In this document: piece by piece, positions 58,027-64,000 of the stretch | Numbering within the stretch: the first letter of the stretch is position 1 | Layout of the letters: each line of letters opens with the position of its first letter | The notes under the pieces: model-generated | What the model was told of the DNA's origin: nothing | Databases searched by the model: none | Seen by the model: only the letters and a program-made list of their open reading frames with translations | Assembly (NCBI RefSeq): GCF_016862115.1 | Contig: NZ_BOMI01000178.1 | Location: forward strand, 62,001-126,000 | From: Paractinoplanes deccanensis | Lineage (GTDB): Bacteria > Actinomycetota > Actinomycetes > Mycobacteriales > Micromonosporaceae | DNA length: 64,000 bases | Reading direction: 5' to 3' | Program-made: the position numbers and the translations under genes

Positions 58027-58410
58027 ATGGCGATCGATCCTCGTGGTGCCCAGCTGAAAGAGTTCCTTCGCGCCGACCCCGGTGGCCCGGTGGTCATGCT
58101 CAACCTGCTGCGCTTCGCCGACGGCGGGCGGGAGTCCTACGCCGCCTACGGCGACGCCCTGCGGGAGACCTTCCTGCCCCGGTACGGGGGTGAGGTGCTC
58201 TACGCCGGTGACGGTGACACCGCGCTCGTCGCCGAGGACGGTCAGCAGTGGGACGCGGTGCTGCTGGTGCGCTATCCGAGCCGCGAGGCGTTCAGCCGGA
58301 TGGTCGCCGACCCGGAATACCAGCGGGTCACGCACCTGCGTACGGCTGCCCTGAAGGAAGCGGTCCTCCAGCCGACCCGGCCCTGGCCGGCCGGCGCTCA
58401 GCGGCGATAG
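58027..58410 (+). CDS. DUF1330 family protein
   Basis: A 127-aa dimeric ferredoxin-like (alpha+beta barrel) protein. DPGGPVVMLNLLRFADGGRE, AAYGDALRETFLPRYGGEVL, and WDAVLLVRYPSREAFSRMVA with PEYQRVTHLR match DUF1330. No catalytic role has been proven for the family; some relatives bind haem or small aromatic compounds. It precedes the response-regulator gene by 18 bases and could be co-transcribed with it. Confidence 0.87.
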   Translation: MAIDPRGAQLKEFLRADPGGPVVMLNLLRFADGGRESYAAYGDALRETFLPRYGGEVLYAGDGDTALVAEDGQQWDAVLLVRYPSREAFSRMVADPEYQRVTHLRTAALKEAVLQPTRPWPAGAQRR

Positions 58411-58428
58411 TGGCCCGGGGAGGAGCCG

Positions 58429-59034
58429 ATGGTGCGGATTCTGGTCGCCGAGGACATGCGCATCCTGCGGGACACCCTCGTCGCCGTCCTGAACCTCGAG
58501 GACGACTTCGAGGTGGTCGCCGAGGTGGCCGCCGGCGACCGCATCGTGCCCGCCGCGCGGGAGCACCGGCCCGACGTGGCCCTGGTGGACATCGACCTGC
58601 CCGTCGAGGACGGGCTCGCCGCCGCCGTCCGGCTGCGGGAAGAGGTGCCCGCGTGCCGCGTCCTCGTTCTCACCGGGCTGGGCCGGCCGGCCGAGCTGCG
58701 CCGCGCGGTGGCCGCACGGGTGGCCGGCTTCCTGCTCAAGGACGCCCCGTCGGACGACCTCGTGGCCGCGGTGCGGGCCGTTGCCGCCGGCGGCCGCGTG
58801 TTCGACGCCGAGCTGGCCTTGTCGGCGCTGGAGGCGGCGGCGAATCCGCTGTCCGCGCGGGAGGCCGAGGTCCTCAAGCGCTATGCCGAAGGGGTCTCCG
58901 CGGCCGAGATCGCCGGGGAGCTGTTCCTGTCGTACGGCACCGTCCGCAACTACCTGGCGTCGGCGGTCACCAAGCTGGGCGCCCGCAACCGGGTCGACGC
59001 GGCGCGGATCGCCGGCGACGCCGGCTGGCTGTGA
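58429..59034 (+). CDS. NarL/LuxR-type response regulator
   Basis: Two-component response regulator of 201 aa. The receiver domain (1-120) has acidic pair in ILVAEDMRILRD, phosphorylation site D54 in ALVDIDLPVEDG, the Thr in VLVLTGLG, and Lys in GFLLKDAPSDD. The LuxR-type HTH (~135-195) reads NPLSAREAEVLKRYAEGVSA and AAEIAGELFLSYGTVRNYLA. It is convergent with the histidine kinase gene, with 7 bases between the stops, and is its likely partner. This subfamily resembles DesR-like regulators of membrane or stress functions. Confidence 0.93.
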   Translation: MVRILVAEDMRILRDTLVAVLNLEDDFEVVAEVAAGDRIVPAAREHRPDVALVDIDLPVEDGLAAAVRLREEVPACRVLVLTGLGRPAELRRAVAARVAGFLLKDAPSDDLVAAVRAVAAGGRVFDAELALSALEAAANPLSAREAEVLKRYAEGVSAAEIAGELFLSYGTVRNYLASAVTKLGARNRVDAARIAGDAGWL

Positions 59035-59041
59035 ACCCCGC

Positions 59042-60913
59042 TCAGACGGGGATCCGTACGGTCAGCTCGAAGTCGTCCCCGTGCGCACACGAGCCGACGT
59101 GCCCGCCCAGGGCGGCGGCGCGGGTGGCCAGGTTGGCGAGCCCCTGCCCGCCGGTGCGCTGCTGCGGCGCGCCGCCCGTACCGCCGTCATTGGTCACGCG
59201 GAGAGTGACCGACCCTCCATGCCGGACCACCTGGATCTCGCACCGGGTGGCGCGGGCGTGGCGCAGCACGTTGGTGACCGCCTCCCGCAGGACGGTTGCC
59301 AGCACGCCGTCGACGTCCGCCGGCAGCGACCGGTGCGGCGAGGCGCGGACCCGGACGTCCATGCCCGTCGAGGCCAGCAGCTCCCGGGCGGCGGCCAGCT
59401 CGGCGTGCAGGGACAGGCCGTGCCCACCGGTGGTGACCGCGCGGATGTCGGCGCGCGCCTGAGCCGCCAGCCGCACCAGCGCGCCGGCCTCGCCACGGGC
59501 CCGGGCGTCGTCCCGGCCGATCAACCGCCGGGCCAGGTCGCACTTGAGCGCGACCGCGGACAGGCCGAGACCGAGCAGGTCGTGGGTGTCCTGCGCGACC
59601 CGCAGGCGCTCGCGCTCCACCGCGGCCCGCGCCAGCTCCCGGCGGGTCGCCTCCAGCCGTTCGGCGAGATCGGTGAGGCGCGACAACCCGTACACCGCGA
59701 GGCCGGTCGACGCCGCCACCCCGACGAGGAAGCCCGCCACCGCGAACCCCGCCGGGTACAACAGCAGCCAGTGCACGCCCACGCTCGCCGCGACGGCGCC
59801 GAACACCGCCCACGCCCAGCGGCCGGACAGCACCAACAGCGCCGAGCCCGCCGGGAACGCGGCCATCCCGATGCCCGAGATGTGCTCGTCGCCGGTGGTG
59901 GCGGCCACCAGCACGAGCAACAGCAGCACCTGGACCGGGAACGTGACGCGCCAGGCCCGCCCGGCCAGCGAGTGGTACAGCTGCAACGCGACGATCCCGA
60001 GGGTGGCGGCCATCCCGGCGGCGGTGGCCGCCGCGCCCGAGGCCGCGTCGGCGACGATCACCAGGTGGTGCCCGGCGTACACGAGGAGGTCGACGAGGAG
60101 CACCAGCAGCGCCAGGCGCGGCGCCACCGTGTTGCCGGTGCGCGGCGGTGCGGACGGTCCCGGGTCCGGCCGGTCGCGGGCGGTGTGGCGTACCTCCTCC
60201 GCGGCCTGCCTCGCGACCCGTGCCGCCTCCGCCAGGCTCGCCCGCGCCTGCTCCGGGCTGCGCGACAGCACCGCCATCGCGTCCCGAGCCTGCTCCGCGA
60301 CCGTCTCGAGGCGCCCGCCGACCGCCGCGCGCAGCCGGGCGACGGCCCGCGAGCGCTCCTGGGCGACGGCCAGCCGCGCCCGCTCGGTTCGCGCCGCCCT
60401 CAGCTCGCGGACGAGATCGGCGAGGCGGACGAGCCCGAACAACGGCAGCGCCGTGTCGATCGGGACGACGAACACCGCCGAGACGAACTGCGCGCCACCC
60501 TGCGGGTAGGCGCCGAACACGCCGAGACGCAGCACCGCCTCGGCCGCGACGACGGCGGCGAACAGCGCCCAGCCCACCCGCGGCCGGAGGGTGAGCAGCA
60601 GCAGGCCGCCGAGCAGGCCCGACAGGCCCACGGCCCAGGTACGGCCGAACAGGGCGAAGGGCAGAAAGGTGAGGACGGCCTGGGCGGCCAGCAGCGACCG
60701 CGGGTGACCGTCCCAGATCACCCGGCCGCGGGGAACGGTGTAGAGCAACGGCAGGGCGAACAGCGCGACGGTCATCGCCGCGCCGGTGGCGCCGTTGCCG
60801 AGCGCCACCGCGGCCCCGGCCCGGGCGGGCACGAGCAGGCAGAGGAACGCCAGGGGGAGCACCCAGGCGAGCCGCGGGGCCAGGGCCCCGCGCTCACCAC
60901 CGTCGCCCGCCAC
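59042..60913 (-). CDS. Sensor histidine kinase with duplicated membrane/DHp half
   Basis: NarL-family (HisKA_3) kinase of 623 aa. The first half has six hydrophobic helices and then a coiled segment (RLAVAQERSRAVARLRAAVG ... EVRHTARDRP) that resembles a DHp domain but lacks the His. The second half repeats the plan: five to six helices, a DHp with H444 in VAQDTHDLLGLGLSAVALK, and a HATPase domain (VLREAVTNVLRHARATRCEI; GQGLANLATRAAALGGHVG). So only the second copy can be phosphorylated. GTG 60913 is chosen since AGGAGG precedes it and it lies 2 bases after the stop of the DJ-1-like gene. Works with the convergent regulator. Confidence 0.9.
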   Translation of the reverse strand: MAGDGGERGALAPRLAWVLPLAFLCLLVPARAGAAVALGNGATGAAMTVALFALPLLYTVPRGRVIWDGHPRSLLAAQAVLTFLPFALFGRTWAVGLSGLLGGLLLLTLRPRVGWALFAAVVAAEAVLRLGVFGAYPQGGAQFVSAVFVVPIDTALPLFGLVRLADLVRELRAARTERARLAVAQERSRAVARLRAAVGGRLETVAEQARDAMAVLSRSPEQARASLAEAARVARQAAEEVRHTARDRPDPGPSAPPRTGNTVAPRLALLVLLVDLLVYAGHHLVIVADAASGAAATAAGMAATLGIVALQLYHSLAGRAWRVTFPVQVLLLLVLVAATTGDEHISGIGMAAFPAGSALLVLSGRWAWAVFGAVAASVGVHWLLLYPAGFAVAGFLVGVAASTGLAVYGLSRLTDLAERLEATRRELARAAVERERLRVAQDTHDLLGLGLSAVALKCDLARRLIGRDDARARGEAGALVRLAAQARADIRAVTTGGHGLSLHAELAAARELLASTGMDVRVRASPHRSLPADVDGVLATVLREAVTNVLRHARATRCEIQVVRHGGSVTLRVTNDGGTGGAPQQRTGGQGLANLATRAAALGGHVGSCAHGDDFELTVRIPV

Positions 60914-60914
60914 G

Positions 60915-62339
60915 TCACCTCCTCGCGCGCTGCGCCCGCGGCCGGATCGTGCGGTCACCGACGGTACCCGACGTGTTCACGTCCGGCCGTGCGCGCCGCA
61001 CCACGACCCGCACGGCGCCGGCGGCCAGCAGGCCGAGCAGCCCGTAGAGCAACGGCAGCATCGTCGCGCCCCACGGCCATCCGGGCCCGGCCAGGCCGGA
61101 GAGCCCGGACGCCGGGTACTCCAGCGTCTTGGCCCGCCACCGGGCGGTCGGCACGTCGATCGTGCGGGCCATGTCGCGCAGTGCCAGATCGAACGCGAAG
61201 CCCGGCTCGGCGTGCGGGTATTCCGGCGCGGGGCCGCCCAGCTCCCGCGCTCGGGCGTCCAGCGCGGCGCGGTGCCGGACGGCGGCGTTCGCGCCGGGCA
61301 CAAGCAGGCGATCCAGGTCCGGCATCGCGGACAGGCCGCCGCGCGGCACGAAGACGAGGCCGTGCCGGGAACGGACCGGCAGGGCGGCGTCCATGCCGAG
61401 CGCGACCAGGCGGCCGGCGTAGGCCGCCTCGGTGTAGGTGCCGAAGAGCGACGCGAGCTCGATCTCGCCGGCGCCGTCGGTCAGCACCACGCCGATGTCC
61501 GGCCGTGGGCGGAAGGTCAGGTTGACGCCGGCGATGGTGTCGCGCGGGCCGAAGGTGGAGCCGGGCAACGGAGCGGGAGCGCCGGGCCGGTAATGCGCCC
61601 AGCCCACGGCGGCGGCCGCGGCCGCCGCCGTCCGCTCGCCCAGCAGACGCTCGACGACGCGCAGCGCGCCGTCGATGCCGGAGAGCACGGCGCCGGTGGT
61701 GATGACGGTGCCGTCGTCGACGTAGCGGGTGGCCCGCTGCCAGCGGACGGCGGGATACCGCTCCTCGAGGTCGCCCAGCCGGAACCAGTGCGAGGTCGCG
61801 TCGCGCCCGTCCAGCAGCCCGGCCGAGGCGAGCACCTCCGCGCCGATGCAGACGCCGAGCACCAGCGCGCCCGCACCCGCCTGGCGGCTGAGCCAGGCGT
61901 TCACCGGTGCGGTCGTGGCCGGTTCGGCCCGCGGCATCTGCGGTACGGCCACCACGTCCGGCGCCGCACCGGCCAGCCGCTCCTCGAGCTCGGCGAAGCT
62001 CAGATCCGGGAGCAGGTCCAGGCCGCCGGTCAGCGGCACGAGCCGGCGCTCGGGGGCGACCGTGTAGAGGTTGACCGCCCCGGTGACGGCGAACGTCTCG
62101 TACGGCCCGAGGACGTCACCGACGTTGGCGCCGTGGTTTCCCACGAGCACCACGACGGTCGGCTTGCCGGGATCGTGCGGGGGTGGCCGCAGGTCACGCG
62201 CCGGGGCGGGCACCGAGGTGTCGGCGGCGGGCTCGTAGAGCGTCCGCTGGTACGACGTCGCCCGGCTGACCCCGATCACGAGGGGCAGGGCCAGCACGGC
62301 GACGAGCACCACACCGGCCCGGTACAGGATGCGCAGCAT
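60915..62339 (-). CDS. DJ-1/PfpI (class I glutamine amidotransferase-like) membrane protein
   Basis: A 474-aa protein with an N-terminal membrane helix (AGVVLVAVLALPLVIGVSRA), a DJ-1/PfpI-type domain (TVVVLVGNHGANVGDVLGPY; VVAVPQMPRAEPATTAPVNA; LVLGVCIGAEVLASAGLLDG with nucleophile C164; GTVITTGAVLSGIDGALRVV), a second poorly conserved region, and a C-terminal helix (TMLPLLYGLLGLLAAGAVRV). In AraC-type GlxA regulators a similar domain senses ligands; here the DNA-binding part is replaced by membrane helices. ATG 62339 is supported by GGAGGA 6 bases upstream; ATG 62351 is the alternative. Co-transcribed with the histidine kinase, to which it may pass a signal (inference). Confidence 0.82.
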   Translation of the reverse strand: MLRILYRAGVVLVAVLALPLVIGVSRATSYQRTLYEPAADTSVPAPARDLRPPPHDPGKPTVVVLVGNHGANVGDVLGPYETFAVTGAVNLYTVAPERRLVPLTGGLDLLPDLSFAELEERLAGAAPDVVAVPQMPRAEPATTAPVNAWLSRQAGAGALVLGVCIGAEVLASAGLLDGRDATSHWFRLGDLEERYPAVRWQRATRYVDDGTVITTGAVLSGIDGALRVVERLLGERTAAAAAAAVGWAHYRPGAPAPLPGSTFGPRDTIAGVNLTFRPRPDIGVVLTDGAGEIELASLFGTYTEAAYAGRLVALGMDAALPVRSRHGLVFVPRGGLSAMPDLDRLLVPGANAAVRHRAALDARARELGGPAPEYPHAEPGFAFDLALRDMARTIDVPTARWRAKTLEYPASGLSGLAGPGWPWGATMLPLLYGLLGLLAAGAVRVVVRRARPDVNTSGTVGDRTIRPRAQRARR

Positions 62340-62516
62340 GTCGTCCTCCATTCGACGCAACGTCCTTGGCGCCGAGTGTGGAGCCGTGCGGGGCGGCGTA
62401 CCCAGTGGCTGAAGCGCGAGTTCCGTGTGCAAAATGCACGGCCGGCCGATGACCGGGAGCACTGGCCCGGCCCGCGCGGGAGGGCGAGACTCGATGGCCT
62501 GACTCGAGGAGATGAC

Positions 62517-63332
62517 ATGGGCACTGTGGAATCCCAGGACGGGACGAGGATCGCCTTCGACGAGCACGGCCCGGCCGATGCGCCGGCGGTCGTGCACGTC
62601 TACGGCGCCACCGCGCACCGGGCGGTGCAGCCCTCACCGTCCGAGATCGCCGGCGCCGCCGGCGGCGCCCTGCGGGTGATCGTGTTCGACCGGCGGGGCC
62701 GTGGCGCGAGCGGGGACACCCAGCCGTACGAGGTGCGCCGAGAGATCGAGGACATCGCGGCGCTGATCGCCCACGCGGGTGGCCGTGCCGTCCTGCTGGG
62801 TGAGTCCTCGGGCGCCGTGCTGGCCCTGGAGGCGGCGCGCGCCGGGCTGCCGGTGGACGGGGTGGTGATGTTCGAGCCGCCGTTCGTCGTCGACGACCAG
62901 CGCCCGCCGGTGCCCGCCGACTACCTGCCGCGGCTGGACGCGCTGCTCGCGGAGGACCGGCGCGAGGAAGCGCTCAAGCTGTTCACCGTCGAGAGCGTCG
63001 GCATCCCCGAGGAGTACCTCGGCGGCATGACCGCCATGCCGACGTGGGAGCCGGCGATCCGGGTCGCGCCCACGCTGCGCTACGACGGCCGCGTCATGGC
63101 GGGCCTGATGGCCGGCGACCCGGCACCGCTGCGGCGGTACGCCGGCGTGACCGTCCCGGTGCTCGTGCTCGTCGGCGAGCAGACGTTCCCGTTCCTGAAG
63201 CCGGCCGCCGCCGCGATCGCGGAGGTGCTGCCCAAGGGCGAGCTCCTGGAGATCCCCACCGAGAACCACACCCTCACCCCGCAGGCGGTGGCACCCCCGC
63301 TGCGCGAGTTCCTGTCGGCGCAGAACCGATGA
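62517..63332 (+). CDS. Alpha/beta hydrolase
   Basis: Alpha/beta-hydrolase-fold enzyme of 271 aa. N-terminal TRIAFDEHGPADAPAVVHVY, VIVFDRRGRGASGDTQPYEV, nucleophile elbow LGESSGAVLALEAA with S97, acid region VPVLVLVGEQT, and catalytic His in ENHTLTP near the end. The oxyanion motif HGG/HG is replaced by YGAT. Esterase or lactonase activity is likely; substrate unknown. GAGGAGATGAC precedes ATG 62517. Divergent from the DJ-1-like gene by about 180 bp. Confidence 0.9.
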   Translation: MGTVESQDGTRIAFDEHGPADAPAVVHVYGATAHRAVQPSPSEIAGAAGGALRVIVFDRRGRGASGDTQPYEVRREIEDIAALIAHAGGRAVLLGESSGAVLALEAARAGLPVDGVVMFEPPFVVDDQRPPVPADYLPRLDALLAEDRREEALKLFTVESVGIPEEYLGGMTAMPTWEPAIRVAPTLRYDGRVMAGLMAGDPAPLRRYAGVTVPVLVLVGEQTFPFLKPAAAAIAEVLPKGELLEIPTENHTLTPQAVAPPLREFLSAQNR

Positions 63333-63458
63333 ACGTGTCTCGCTGCCCGTCGGTCTCGAAGGGCCGCCACCGGCTGATGTATGACGAATATGCGCTCGTG
63401 AATATCTTGTCTTCCTACCTTCTCCCTGTCGTGTGCCGGCAATCGAAGGACGAGGGGC

Positions 63459-64000
63459 ATGGGGAGAAGACGGGGCGTGTTGATCGCGGCCCTGGTGCTG
63501 ATGCTCGTGGCGAGCTCAGGCTACTGGGGTTACGTGGCGACGCGGGACGACGGTACCGCACCGGCGGTGGCGGCGGCGGAACAGACGAGCGAGCCGGGGC
63601 TGCGGGATCGCCTCGGCGGGGCGGTCCGCGATCTGGTGGGCGGCGGCACGGGCGGGGGCGAACGCAAGGCCGAGCCGGTCAGCGCGGGGCTCGCCGTCAA
63701 CGAGCGTCCGCCCGCCGGCAAGAAGTGGCCGGCGCAGAAGCGGGTGCGGGAGGTCGCCGCCAAGCGGACCGCGAACGGCAAGGTCTACCAGTTGTCGGAC
63801 GGCCGGTTGCAGGCGGAGATCTCCGCGGTGCCGGTGCACTACCGCGACGCCAAGGGCGCGTACAAGCCGATCGACACGAAGGTGAAGCCGACCGGCCGGG
63901 CCGGCTATGTGCAGGGCAACGCGACCAACGCGTTCACCAGCCTGTTCGGCGACCGGACCGACAACCTGGTGCGGTTCGAGAAGGACGGCCGGTCGATCGA
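63459..64000 (+). CDS. N-terminus of a large secreted protein (RHS/DNRLRE-type), truncated by window end
   Basis: The first ~180 residues of a protein continuing beyond the window. RRRGVLIAALVLMLVASSGY forms the signal peptide or anchor. A Gly/Ala/Glu-rich linker follows, then KVYQLSDGRLQAEISAVPVH, YRDAKGAYKPIDTKV and NAFTSLFGDRTDNLVRFEKD. This N-terminal block is common in actinobacterial wall-associated proteins with DNRLRE, LamG and RHS repeats, so a second polymorphic-toxin-like gene is possible. GAAGGACGAGGGG precedes ATG 63459. The rest cannot be judged here. Confidence 0.75.
   Translation, partial: MGRRRGVLIAALVLMLVASSGYWGYVATRDDGTAPAVAAAEQTSEPGLRDRLGGAVRDLVGGGTGGGERKAEPVSAGLAVNERPPAGKKWPAQKRVREVAAKRTANGKVYQLSDGRLQAEISAVPVHYRDAKGAYKPIDTKVKPTGRAGYVQGNATNAFTSLFGDRTDNLVRFEKDGRSI

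Noticed and set aside
60786..62516. Long N-terminal extension of the alpha/beta hydrolase frame
   Set aside because: It runs antisense through the DJ-1-like gene; the hydrolase fold and a good ribosome site begin at 62517.
1..64000. tRNA, rRNA or replication origin
   Set aside because: No cloverleaf with conserved T-loop sequence, no rRNA-like stretch and no DnaA-box cluster was noticed by eye.

Overview
The window reads as chromosomal DNA of a high-GC filamentous actinomycete. Coding regions are extremely GC-rich at third positions, GTG starts are frequent, and operons are knit together by 4-base ATGA/GTGA overlaps. Gene content fits Streptomyces/Micromonosporaceae: XRE regulators paired with DUF397 proteins, MmyB-type XRE, GAF-LuxR regulators, secreted GH16 enzymes, a tachylectin relic and a giant RHS toxin. 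An Actinoplanes-like member of Micromonosporaceae is my inference; nothing here fixes the species. I saw no rRNA, tRNA or CRISPR array.

Layout. 0-7.3 kb is accessory DNA of lower GC: the start of a GH16 glucanase, a SUKH protein, a MerR/NTF2 pair, two XRE+DUF397 (WhiJ/AbaA-type) loci, and several decayed small genes (a ribbon-helix-helix protein, one DUF397, a tachylectin fragment). 7.3-13.1 kb is a complete five-gene peptide-type ABC importer operon with a strong hairpin between the binding-protein gene and the permeases. 13.3-28.8 kb is an extracellular polysaccharide locus: a methyltransferase and secreted GH16 hydrolase; a tightly coupled leftward operon (two GT2 enzymes, a GT4, two Wzx-like flippases, a large membrane protein, a small membrane protein, a polysaccharide pyruvyl transferase); and a rightward operon (GalE, two GT2 enzymes, a NodB deacetylase). 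A perfect 30-bp palindrome lies between the two operons.

28.9-44.7 kb holds DUF1772, PhzF and a Tat-type deacetylase-like lipoprotein, then a gene of about 9.4 kb for an RHS polymorphic toxin. That protein has an N-terminal secretion signal, three LamG-like domains, many YD repeats, a PT-HINT autoprocessing domain and a C-terminal deaminase-fold toxin tip. A small acidic probable immunity gene follows with no gap, and the base composition drops in the tip and immunity gene. Next to it are a membrane-anchored HTH protein, a frameshifted MmyB-type XRE gene, an amidohydrolase/Atu4866 relic and a collapsed IS5-family element with terminal repeats still visible.

44.7-64 kb: argG, a divergent MarR/quinone oxidoreductase pair with a clear operator, an operon joining a GAF-LuxR regulator with a class II aldolase, a HAD phosphatase and dihydroxyacetone kinase (DhaL, DhaK), an FAD monooxygenase, a secreted M6 metalloprotease, an acyl-CoA dehydrogenase, a LuxR/Kelch divergent pair, DUF1330, a two-component pair whose kinase carries a duplicated, partly degenerate sensor half, a DJ-1-like membrane protein, an alpha/beta hydrolase, and the N-terminus of another large secreted protein running off the end.

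The most novel material is the RHS deaminase toxin with its unrecognised immunity gene, two places where the stop codon and 3' end of a gene are tandemly repeated downstream (33-bp and 16-bp units), the palindrome between the polysaccharide operons, and several genes each broken by an apparent single-base indel.
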